From NCBI GenBank assembly GCA_029256665.1, contig JAQSXN010000266.1, forward strand, positions 1 through 6,087: 6,087 nucleotides of DNA. Reading direction: 5' to 3'. Positions 1 through 5,911 of the stretch are shown here, in pieces; positions within the stretch are counted from its first letter, which is position 1; each line of letters opens with the position of its first letter. Source of the stretch: Paenibacillus sp. (GTDB taxonomy: Bacteria > Bacillota > Bacilli > Paenibacillales > Paenibacillaceae). The notes beneath the pieces are model-generated. The model ran no database searches. It was not told the DNA's origin and saw only the letters and a program-made list of their open reading frames with translations. Position numbers and translations under genes: made by a program.

Positions 1-271
1 GTCTGACGTTAAATTGGCGCCGGCTTCATTTGACCTGCTTGTGTGCGATATGAGCTGGAGTCCCATGCTGATGTCGCGTCTCGTATTGGATCTGACCCCT
101 TCGCTAAAGCAGGGGGCGACGGCGATCGTGACGATCAAGCTGATGCACAAGAAGCCGCTGCAGACGATTCGCGAGGTGAAAGAACGTCTCGGCACCGGCT
201 TCCATGTCCTCGGAGCAAGACAGCTATTCCACAATCGCGAAGAGATGACTTTGCACCTTCGCAAAAAGTAG
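1..271 (+). CDS. RlmM-like SAM-dependent RNA 2'-O-methyltransferase, C-terminal fragment
   Basis: Only the last 89 codons are present; the reading frame is open from base 2 and ends at TAG 269-271, so the N-terminal part lies upstream of the window. The fragment has the second half of an FtsJ/RrmJ-type Rossmann methyltransferase. An acidic motif (LLVCDMSW, fragment residues 12-19), a lysine strand (VTIKLMHKK, 43-51) and a C-terminal glutamate motif (ARQLFHNREEMTLHL, 72-86) fit the D, K and E of the K-D-K-E tetrad used by 2'-O-ribose methyltransferases. The ending closely resembles, from memory, that of E. coli RlmM (ARQLYHDREE...), which methylates C2498 of 23S rRNA. The true substrate in this organism cannot be read from a fragment, so no gene symbol is given. 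The gene appears to be terminated by the hairpin at 328-373. Confidence 0.82.
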   Translation, partial: SDVKLAPASFDLLVCDMSWSPMLMSRLVLDLTPSLKQGATAIVTIKLMHKKPLQTIREVKERLGTGFHVLGARQLFHNREEMTLHLRKK

Positions 272-297
272 GCAGCTCCCTTCTTATATGATACAAT
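269..297 (+). promoter_or_regulatory. Putative sigma-A promoter with extended -10 upstream of the kinase leader
   Basis: A -35 like TAGGCA (269-274, four of six consensus bases) is followed by a 17-bp spacer and the -10 TACAAT (292-297, five of six). A TG dinucleotide at 289-290 gives the extended -10 form TGnTACAAT. The -35 overlaps the stop codon of the methyltransferase gene. Transcription would begin near 303-305, giving about 70 nt before the terminator at 328-373. This is a sequence match only. Confidence 0.55.
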
Positions 298-327
298 GAG
301 TGCAACCGCATACCTATATGGGAAAGC

Positions 328-373
328 ATCCCGGCCGCGTCTGACCATCGTCAGGCGAGCCCGGGATTTTTTT
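328..373 (+). terminator. Strong Rho-independent terminator (possible attenuator)
   Basis: The outer stem ATCCCGG (328-334) pairs perfectly with CCGGGAT (361-367). After a short internal loop, the inner stem runs from 338-345 to 350-357 (CGTCTGAC with GTCAGGCG, one G-U pair) and closes on the tetraloop CATC. A run of seven T (367-373) follows at once. It can end the methyltransferase transcript. It also lies just downstream of the promoter at 269-297 and upstream of the kinase gene, so it could equally act as an attenuator or the 3' end of a small RNA. Confidence 0.85.
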
Positions 374-461
374 GTTGCCACAGTATTAAAGCTACCTCTG
401 AACGCTGTCGCTCATCTTCGAGAGGCCGAGGGTAGAGGTTTTCACAAAGGGGGAAAGCAGC

Positions 462-2114
462 ATGTCGGAACATACTTCGATGTCGGGGCAAACGATCGGA
501 ATGCCGCTGATAGGCGAATTGTTCGGAGGTAGGTATTTGGTGCGCGGCATCCTGGGCGAAGGAGGCATGGGCATCGTATTTGCCGTGGAGGATTTGAAGC
601 TTGCCGGCCGGAAGCTGGCGATGAAGGTGGCGAAATCAACTAGCGAGGAAGGAGCTTATTCGTCCGAAGCTTCAACTTTAATGAGGCTGGATCATCCCAA
701 TCTGCCGCAAATTACGGATTATTATGCTCCTTCCGCGACTGGCGGGCTAGAAGCGTTAGTCATGGAATACATTGACGGATATACGTTGTCGGAATGGCTT
801 CACAACAAGCGGGATAAGCTGACGTTCGAGGAAGTAATGGGGATCGCTTTGCCGCTATGCGCCGCCTTAAGATATTTGCATGAACAACCGCGGCCCATTA
901 TCCATCGAGACCTCAAACCGTCGAACGTCATGATCGACCGGAGCGGAACGGTCAAGCTGATCGACTTCGGCATTTCGCGGCAATACAAGGAAGGGAAACA
1001 AGGGGATACGGTGCAGCTTGGCACGGCGGGCTACGCGGCTCCGGAGAGGTTGCAAGGCGGACAAAGCGACGCGCGAAGCGACATTTACGGTCTAGGCGCC
1101 GTGTTGTACCGTTTAGCCGGTTCCGGATCGCATCGATTGCTTCATGAACGGACAGGGAAAGGATTCCAGCAAGCGTTTCGACTCCCGCCGAGCTGGCCGC
1201 GTACGATGCTCGCCGTTTTGGAGCGTATGGTAGAGCCTGATCCTGGCCTTCGATTCCAATCGATGCGAGAGGTCGAGCAAGCTTTGTTCCCATGGCAAGC
1301 GGAGAGGGTCGACGCGAGAGGGGAAGCGGCAATACCCCGCTTTGGGAAGCCTCTAGACGTTAGAAAGCAATTGCGGGTGGCCGTGCTCGGTTTGTCCGGC
1401 GGAGCGGGAACGACCTTCCTTGCCATCACGATGGCTATTCTCATGTCTCGGCGCGGACGTTCGGTCACGGCTGCGGAATATGCGGGAGAGCATCCGGAGT
1501 GGCTGGAACTGCTGCCCCAATCGTATCAATCCGAGTCCGCGGATTATTGGCAATACGGGATAAATGAAGCATTGCGCAAAGAACGTAGCGGGGGAAGCAG
1601 GAGATCAATGCCCGTCAAGTGGCTTCCGGCAAAGCCGCCGCTAATACCCTTGTCGCTTCGAACAGAGGCGGATGAGCTTGAACAAGCTTTCATCGAGTGC
1701 GGCAATGAGATACAACTGGCGGACTTGTCGGGAAGCTGGAATAACGAGGATGCCAGTTACTTGATTCGCCGATCGGATCATGTGGTCATCGTTGCCGATC
1801 CTAACGCGTACAAATGGCAGCCCGCCAGATTGGAGCAGCTCAAGAAGCTGCAATCCAATAACGTCTTGCCGAAGCAGCAATGGCACTGGATCGCGAATAA
1901 ACATTCGAAGTTCGGCGGGGATCGGGCTTGGTTGTCCATGCTTCCGGATTGGCCGCGAGCGATCGTTCCTTTATTGCCGCAGGAGAAGCTATGGAGCATC
2001 ATTTGGAGCGGGAAATGGCCTACCGATTACGCGCAGCTAGATCAGAAGCTTGCTCGTTCGTTGCGGCCGCTAATCGACGCAATCGACGACGAATCCAAGT
2101 CGGGCAGAGGATAG
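462..2114 (+). CDS. Soluble Hanks-type Ser/Thr protein kinase fused to a MinD/CpaE-like pseudo-ATPase domain
   Basis: 550 aa. The ATG at 462 has a purine-rich SD (AAAGGGGG, 446-453) 8 nt upstream. Residues 24-277 form a complete protein kinase domain: Gly-rich loop GEGGMG (32-37), lysine K55 in LAMKVAK, likely helix-C E69, catalytic HRDLKPSN (148-155), DFG (168-170), activation loop to GTAGYAAPE (187-195), SDIYGLG (206-212) and the structural R264. All catalytic residues are present, so it should phosphorylate Ser/Thr. No PASTA repeat or membrane segment is visible, unlike PrkC/PknB, so it is probably cytosolic. Residues about 303-545 resemble a MinD/ParA/CpaE(TadZ) fold: strand LRVAVLG, P-loop-like SGGAGTT (312-318), switch-like ADLSG (420-424), strand SDHVVIVADP (438-447), and N479 where MinD has its base-contacting Asn. 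Both lysines of the deviant Walker A motif (KGGxGKT) are replaced (S312, T317), so ATP hydrolysis by this half is doubtful. The domain may serve as a docking or localisation module. The substrate is unknown. Confidence 0.9.
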   Translation: MSEHTSMSGQTIGMPLIGELFGGRYLVRGILGEGGMGIVFAVEDLKLAGRKLAMKVAKSTSEEGAYSSEASTLMRLDHPNLPQITDYYAPSATGGLEALVMEYIDGYTLSEWLHNKRDKLTFEEVMGIALPLCAALRYLHEQPRPIIHRDLKPSNVMIDRSGTVKLIDFGISRQYKEGKQGDTVQLGTAGYAAPERLQGGQSDARSDIYGLGAVLYRLAGSGSHRLLHERTGKGFQQAFRLPPSWPRTMLAVLERMVEPDPGLRFQSMREVEQALFPWQAERVDARGEAAIPRFGKPLDVRKQLRVAVLGLSGGAGTTFLAITMAILMSRRGRSVTAAEYAGEHPEWLELLPQSYQSESADYWQYGINEALRKERSGGSRRSMPVKWLPAKPPLIPLSLRTEADELEQAFIECGNEIQLADLSGSWNNEDASYLIRRSDHVVIVADPNAYKWQPARLEQLKKLQSNNVLPKQQWHWIANKHSKFGGDRAWLSMLPDWPRAIVPLLPQEKLWSIIWSGKWPTDYAQLDQKLARSLRPLIDAIDDESKSGRG

Positions 2115-2129
2115 CGGCGATATGCCCGC

Positions 2130-2158
2130 TTGCAATCTAATGGCGCCTTCTTTATGAT
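2130..2158 (+). promoter_or_regulatory. Sigma-A-type promoter for the two-component operon
   Basis: The -35 TTGCAA (2130-2135, four of six consensus bases) and the -10 TATGAT (2153-2158, five of six) are separated by an ideal 17-bp spacer. The spacer contains the palindrome GGCGCC (2142-2147). A start near 2165 would give a leader of about 90 nt before the response regulator ATG at 2257. There is no convincing terminator between the kinase stop (2114) and this promoter, so read-through from the kinase gene is also possible. Confidence 0.6.
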
Positions 2159-2186
2159 AAAAGTATTATTTTTGCTAGAAGTTCGT

Positions 2187-2227
2187 GTTCAAAAAGTTCG
2201 AATTTCAGTTCATGAGCCTTTTTGAAC
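2187..2227. repeat. Perfect 10-bp inverted repeat in the response regulator leader
   Basis: GTTCAAAAAG (2187-2196) and CTTTTTGAAC (2218-2227) are exact reverse complements around a 21-nt loop. The repeat lies 29 bp upstream of the start codon and downstream of the predicted transcription start. It is not followed by a T run, so it is not a terminator. It could be an RNA hairpin in the 5' leader or an operator in DNA. A competing pairing exists between TTTTTG (2169-2174) and CAAAAA (2190-2195), which uses part of the same left arm. Confidence 0.6.
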
Positions 2228-2236
2228 GACCTTTTA

Positions 2237-2246
2237 GAAGGAAGGG
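2237..2246 (+). promoter_or_regulatory. Ribosome binding site that fixes the response regulator start
   Basis: The purine tract GAAGGAAGGG ends 10 nt before ATG 2257. The alternative in-frame starts GTG 2185 and ATG 2212 have no SD, and they would add residues ahead of the first beta strand that receiver domains do not normally have. CCTT (2230-2233) could pair with AAGG (2238-2241) in a small hairpin over part of the SD. Confidence 0.7.
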
Positions 2247-2256
2247 CGTCGTAGTT

Positions 2257-2955
2257 ATGAATGATCGAGTATTAGTCGTGGAAGACGAAGCGGGGATCGC
2301 CCGCATCTTGCAGTTGGAATTGGAGCATGAGGGATACTCCGTCGGAGTGGCGGCGGATGGCCGGACAGGCTATGAGATGGCTTCCACGGGTGAATGGCAG
2401 TTAATCCTTCTGGACGTCATGCTGCCGGAGATGAGCGGCATCGAGGTGCTTCGCCTGATCCGTCAAGCCGGCAATCCCGTTCCGATCATATTGCTGACGG
2501 CAAGGGATACAGTTCCGGACAAAGTTAGCGGCTTCGAGCACGGTGCCAATGATTATATAACAAAACCGTTTGCCATGGAGGAGCTATTGGCGAGAGTGCG
2601 CAACATTCTGCGTATTTTCCAGCAATATCCGAAGGAGTCGGAAGGCTCCGACGTGATCAAGTTAGGCGATCTGTCGATCGAGCTGCGTTCGAGGAAGGTA
2701 TATCGCAAAGACATCCTAATCGAGCTGACGCCGCGGGAGTTCGAATTGCTCGTTTATTTGGTGGAGAACCGCAACGAAGAGAAATCGCGCGAGGATATTC
2801 TCTCGGAGGTTTGGGGATACGACTTTATCGGCGAGACGAATCTCGTCGACGTTTATATCCGATATTTGCGCCAGAAGCTGGACAAAGGATACCGCCATAA
2901 GCTGATTCATACCGTCCGCGGCGTCGGTTATATGATTAAGGAGCCGGATGCATGA
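2257..2955 (+). CDS. OmpR/PhoB-family response regulator (ArlR/YkoG-like)
   Basis: 232 aa from ATG 2257, the usual length for this family. The receiver domain (about 3-118) carries the acidic pair E9-D10, the phospho-acceptor D53 in LLDVMLP, T81 and K103 in ITKPF. A linker (about 120-134) leads to the winged-helix DNA-binding domain (about 135-229). That domain has the transactivation-loop/helix segment LTPREFELLVYL (157-168), the recognition helix NLVDVYIRYLRQKLD (195-209) and the wing motif RGVGYMI (221-227). All phosphorylation residues are intact, so it should be activated by the adjacent sensor kinase and bind DNA as a dimer. Its stop overlaps the kinase start in ATGA (2952-2955), which implies translational coupling. 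It resembles ArlR and YkoG from memory, but orthology is not shown, so no symbol is given. Its targets are unknown. The operon promoter and the downstream enzyme genes are natural candidates. Confidence 0.95.
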   Translation: MNDRVLVVEDEAGIARILQLELEHEGYSVGVAADGRTGYEMASTGEWQLILLDVMLPEMSGIEVLRLIRQAGNPVPIILLTARDTVPDKVSGFEHGANDYITKPFAMEELLARVRNILRIFQQYPKESEGSDVIKLGDLSIELRSRKVYRKDILIELTPREFELLVYLVENRNEEKSREDILSEVWGYDFIGETNLVDVYIRYLRQKLDKGYRHKLIHTVRGVGYMIKEPDA

Positions 2956-4307
2956 CGCTGCGTAAACGATTTACGCTTTTCACGATTTTTTGGCTTATCC
3001 TCATTTTAATATTTTTTAATATCTTCGTTTATTTCTACGTCATCAAGATTACGACGGAGAGCGAAGAGGAGGTCATTACGACCAAGCTCAATCTCATGCT
3101 GGAGAATCCCCGGATCCAGAGCGGCCGCGGACTTTCTTCGCCGGATTTATTAAAGGAATATCATAACGCGAACGAAATGATTCGCATCATCGGGCCCAAT
3201 AACCGCGTCCTTAACATTACGGGCACAAATGCGATATTGCTGGAGCTGCCTGCCCAGTTCGAGGCGTATCATCATACGGATATGTTAACGAAAAGCGGCG
3301 AGCGCATCATCTTTATGCGCGTGCCTCTGTACTCGGACGGCGATGTGATCGCGATGCTGGAGATCAATCGGATACTGGACGAGCTGGACAATTATCTGCA
3401 GGTGTTGGTCGCGGCGCTTAGCGTAACGAGCGGAGGCGCGATTCTATTCGCGATTTTCGGTACCTATTGGTTTACTTCGCGTCTAACGGCCCCAATCCAG
3501 CAGATGGTCAATACGATGCGCGAGATCGACCGAAGCGGCAAGCTGCGCCAGATCGAAGTGAGCGGCCGGGAAGAGTCCGCCGAGCTGCAGCAGCTTGTGC
3601 GCGCCTTCAATCAGATGATCGAGCGGCTGGATCGGACCTTCGAGCGGCAGAAGCAATTCGTGGCCGATGCCTCGCATGAGCTCAAGACCCCTCTTACGGT
3701 TATCAGCAGCTATGCGGGCTTGCTTAAGCGATGGGGCCGCGACGACGTTAGCGTGCGCGACGAGGCGGTAGAAGCGATCGCGAAGGAAGCGACCAGGCTG
3801 CAGAATTTGACCAAATCCATGTTGATGCTCGCGGAGGCGGAGCAGGAGGATTGGCTCAAGCAGGAGATGTTCGACGTGGTCCATGTGGTCGAAGAACTTT
3901 CGACGATGCTGCAGACGACGTTCCAGCGGCAAATCCGGATCAAGACTCTTACGCGAGTTATTCGCATGTCGGGCGATAAGGACAAAATTCGCCAACTGCT
4001 CGTGATTCTGCTGGACAACGCGATCAAATATTCGAAGGAACCGATCGACGTCTCCGTATCCCAGTCCAAAAACATCGTTAAAATCGAAGTGAAAGACAAA
4101 GGCATGGGCATTCCGGAGAAGGAGATTCCGCATTTGTTCGAGAGATTCTACCGCGTCGACGGCGCAAGGAGCCGCACGACGGGCGGCGTCGGCTTGGGAC
4201 TGTCCATCGCGAAGCGGATCGTCGATCTGCACGAGGGCAAGATCGACGTATTTAGTTTGCCTAATCTTGGCACCACGATCACGCTGCAATTTAAACAACG
4301 CAAATAA
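2952..4307 (+). CDS. Membrane sensor histidine kinase (HAMP-HisKA-HATPase, ArlS/YkoH-like)
   Basis: 451 aa. The ATG at 2952 overlaps the response regulator stop and has AAGGAG (2938-2943) 8 nt upstream. Topology: a short basic N-terminus, TM1 about 8-32, an extracytoplasmic region about 33-148, TM2 about 149-172 and a HAMP linker about 174-226. In HisKA, the FVADASHELKTPL motif places the phospho-acceptor at H242. The HATPase domain follows with the N box LLDNAIKYS (353-361, N356), G1 DKGMGIP (382-388), F box LFERFYRVD (395-403) and G2 GGVGLGLSIA (411-420). All catalytic boxes are present. The outside region has no cysteine, and its strand pattern (IRIIGPNNRVLNI, then RVPLYSDGDVIAMLEI) suggests a small PAS/Cache-like sensor fold, though this is inferred. 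It should autophosphorylate and phosphorylate D53 of the upstream regulator. The signal is unknown. Confidence 0.95.
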   Translation: MTLRKRFTLFTIFWLILILIFFNIFVYFYVIKITTESEEEVITTKLNLMLENPRIQSGRGLSSPDLLKEYHNANEMIRIIGPNNRVLNITGTNAILLELPAQFEAYHHTDMLTKSGERIIFMRVPLYSDGDVIAMLEINRILDELDNYLQVLVAALSVTSGGAILFAIFGTYWFTSRLTAPIQQMVNTMREIDRSGKLRQIEVSGREESAELQQLVRAFNQMIERLDRTFERQKQFVADASHELKTPLTVISSYAGLLKRWGRDDVSVRDEAVEAIAKEATRLQNLTKSMLMLAEAEQEDWLKQEMFDVVHVVEELSTMLQTTFQRQIRIKTLTRVIRMSGDKDKIRQLLVILLDNAIKYSKEPIDVSVSQSKNIVKIEVKDKGMGIPEKEIPHLFERFYRVDGARSRTTGGVGLGLSIAKRIVDLHEGKIDVFSLPNLGTTITLQFKQRK

Positions 4308-4313
4308 CGTAAA

Positions 4314-4326
4314 TGGAGGTGCTCCA
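4314..4326 (+). promoter_or_regulatory. SD embedded in a perfect small inverted repeat at the hydrolase start
   Basis: TGGAG (4314-4318), loop GTG (4319-4321) and CTCCA (4322-4326) form a 5-bp stem. The SD GGAGG (4315-4319) makes most of the left arm, and the right arm runs into the A of ATG 4326. Spacing from SD to ATG is 6 nt, so the site is strong when open. The hairpin could hold the SD closed unless ribosomes finishing the histidine kinase gene (stop 4305-4307) disrupt it. Confidence 0.55.
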
Positions 4327-5192
4327 TGAAATTCCGTACGGCTGCCGTACAATACCGATTATCCGACATTTCCGGCTTTGATTCCTTTCGGGATCAAGTG
4401 ACGCATTACGTCCGCAACGCGTCGGAGTATGGCGTTCAATTTCTGTTATTCCCTGAATTTATGACGACGCAGCTGCTGTCCATTGGAGACGGGCAAGGAA
4501 ACGCGCTGACGATCGATCGGCTCCCAAGCTTCACGGAAGCCTACACGGAGCTGTTCGCGGCTTTGGCGCGCGAATACGATATGCATATCGTCGGAGGCAC
4601 GCATGTCGTCGAGGTGGAGGGAGGCAAACGCCGCAACCGCGCGTTCCTGTTCCATCCGGACGGGCGGATCGATACCCAGGACAAAATTCATTTGACTCCG
4701 ACCGAAGTGACGGAGTGGGAGATGTCGAAGGGCGATGGCGTCGAGGTGTTCCGGACGCCGTTCGGAACGATCGCGATGTTGACCTGCTACGACATCGAAT
4801 TCCCGGAGATCGTGCGTATGGCGCGGGCCAAAGGGGCGGACGTCATCTTCTGCCCGTCGTGCACGGACGACCGGCATGGCTTCCACCGGGTTCGGTATTG
4901 CTGCCATGCCCGAACAATCGAGAATCAAATCTACGTCGTTACGACCGGCACGGTAGGCTCGCTCCGCAAGGTGGATTTCATGCGCGCGAACTATGGGCAG
5001 GCCGCCATACTCGCGCCTAACGATATCCCGTTCCCGCCGGCGGGCATTATAGCCGAAGGCGTCATTAACGACGATATGCTCGTCGTCGGCGATCTGGATC
5101 TCGACTTGCTGGAGCAAGTGCGCAAAGACGGCTCCGTCATGACGTGGCGAGATCGCAGAACGGATCTATACACCGATTGGAGTCCGCGATGA
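4326..5192 (+). CDS. Nitrilase-superfamily carbon-nitrogen hydrolase (YhcX C-terminal-domain-like)
   Basis: 288 aa, a full single-domain CN hydrolase. The catalytic triad is visible: E44 in LLFPEF, K120 in QDKIHLTP and the nucleophile C154 in LTCYDIEFPE. TEVTEWE (126-132) supplies the acidic residues often found between the Lys and Cys. Enzymes of this fold hydrolyse amides, carbamoyl groups or nitriles of small molecules through a Cys thioester, and are cytosolic. There is no signal peptide. The segment CTDDRHGFHRVRYCCHARTI (179-198) and the phrases around it look very like the C-terminal half of B. subtilis YhcX as remembered, rather than a plant-type nitrilase or NAD synthetase domain. The gene follows the histidine kinase after 18 bp, and its stop overlaps the next start in ATGA (5189-5192). 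The substrate is not predictable here. Confidence 0.92.
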   Translation: MKFRTAAVQYRLSDISGFDSFRDQVTHYVRNASEYGVQFLLFPEFMTTQLLSIGDGQGNALTIDRLPSFTEAYTELFAALAREYDMHIVGGTHVVEVEGGKRRNRAFLFHPDGRIDTQDKIHLTPTEVTEWEMSKGDGVEVFRTPFGTIAMLTCYDIEFPEIVRMARAKGADVIFCPSCTDDRHGFHRVRYCCHARTIENQIYVVTTGTVGSLRKVDFMRANYGQAAILAPNDIPFPPAGIIAEGVINDDMLVVGDLDLDLLEQVRKDGSVMTWRDRRTDLYTDWSPR

Positions 5193-5851
5193 GGAAGGAG
5201 CTGTATTTACGTTCGGGAGAAGGCCTCGTGCCGGCGACCATTCGAAACTACGGCAGCAACGACTTCAAGGGGTTGATCGATGTGCAAAAGGCTTGCTTCC
5301 CGCCTCCTTTTCCGGAGGACCTGTTATGGAGCGAAGAGCAGCTTGCCTCTCACGTCGCATTATTCCCTCAAGGCGCGCTTTGCGCCGAAGTGAACGGAGT
5401 CATCGTCGGTTCCATAACGAGCCTCATCGTGGACATGGCGGAGTACGGACATGATCATAGCTGGGCGGCCGTGACGGACGACGGATACATACGCGGTCAC
5501 AACCCGCAGGGCGACACGTTATACGTCGTCGATATTGCGGTGGCGCCGGATTTTCGTTCGGCGGGCCTTGGCAAATGGATGATGTCGTCCTTATATGAGA
5601 CGGTTGTGCATTTGGGGCTCGAGAGGCTGCTCGGCGGGGGGCGGATGCCCGGATACGGGGCGCGCGCGGGCGAAGCGACGCCGGAACAATATGTCGCGAA
5701 GGTATTGTCGGGCGAATGGAACGATCCTGTCATCTCGTTCCTGCTGCGCTGCGGTCGGATGCCGGTCGGCATTGCCTCCGATTATTTGGAGGATGAGCAA
5801 TCCAAAAACCATGCCGTGCTCATGGAATGGCGTAATCCGTTTAAGACTTGA
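5189..5851 (+). CDS. GNAT-family N-acetyltransferase (YhcX N-terminal-domain-like)
   Basis: 220 aa from ATG 5189, which overlaps the hydrolase stop (ATGA) and has GGAG (5179-5182) 6 nt upstream. An in-frame ATG at 5144 lies inside the hydrolase gene without an SD and was not chosen. The GNAT core shows beta strands CAEVNGVIVGSITSLI (65-80) and LYVVDIAVAP (111-120), then the acetyl-CoA pyrophosphate loop RSAGLG (123-128) of motif A and its helix. Flanking segments match what is remembered of the N-terminal half of B. subtilis YhcX: IDVQKACFPP (30-39), TDDGYIRGHNP (96-106), GGRMPGY (150-156), DPVISFLLRCG (179-189) and LMEWRN (211-216). It probably acetylates an amine with acetyl-CoA. It may act on the same small molecule as the hydrolase, since the two are fused in YhcX, but that is inference. 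Confidence 0.9.
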   Translation: MRKELYLRSGEGLVPATIRNYGSNDFKGLIDVQKACFPPPFPEDLLWSEEQLASHVALFPQGALCAEVNGVIVGSITSLIVDMAEYGHDHSWAAVTDDGYIRGHNPQGDTLYVVDIAVAPDFRSAGLGKWMMSSLYETVVHLGLERLLGGGRMPGYGARAGEATPEQYVAKVLSGEWNDPVISFLLRCGRMPVGIASDYLEDEQSKNHAVLMEWRNPFKT

Positions 5852-5911
5852 CATAAACCCGATCTTTAGATTTCTTTTTCATTCCTATTCGAGCAGGAGG
5901 CATATACAGAC

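Noticed and set aside
290..297. GATACAAT as a sporulation sigma-E-like -10
   Set aside because: It resembles CATACAAT, but no matching -35 (ATA-type) is found at the right distance. The sigma-A extended -10 reading explains the site better.
296..532. 78-codon + strand frame from ATG 296 through the terminator into the kinase gene
   Set aside because: Its ATG lies within the promoter -10 and before the likely transcription start. It has no SD, runs through the terminator hairpin and overlaps the kinase N-terminus in another frame.
2113..2130. Hairpin AGCGG...CCGCT just after the kinase stop as a terminator
   Set aside because: The stem is only 5 bp with an 8-nt loop and no T run follows. It abuts the -35 of the next promoter, so at most it is a weak operator-like palindrome.
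2185..2256. N-terminal extension of the response regulator from GTG 2185 or ATG 2212
   Set aside because: There is no SD at either codon, the extension would encode the inverted repeat, and receiver domains normally begin a few residues before the first strand, as they do from ATG 2257.
3483..4352. 289-codon open frame on the - strand opposite the histidine kinase
   Set aside because: It is fully antisense to a gene with all catalytic boxes, gives a low-complexity product rich in Leu, Arg, Asp and His, and resembles no known family. It is a codon-bias shadow.
4446..5117. 223-codon open frame on the - strand opposite the hydrolase
   Set aside because: It is a shadow of the hydrolase gene. 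The product is rich in Arg, Asp and His with no recognisable domain.
5848..5876. Perfect -35 consensus TTGACA (5848-5853) over the stop of the first GNAT gene
   Set aside because: The best hexamer at 17 bp spacing is TTTCTT, a poor -10, and no better one lies at 16-18 bp. A promoter for the second GNAT is possible but not supported.
5852..5911. Terminator in the gap between the two GNAT genes
   Set aside because: There are T-rich stretches, but the only inverted repeat (ATCT/AGAT) has a 2-nt loop and a 4-bp stem, too weak to stop transcription.
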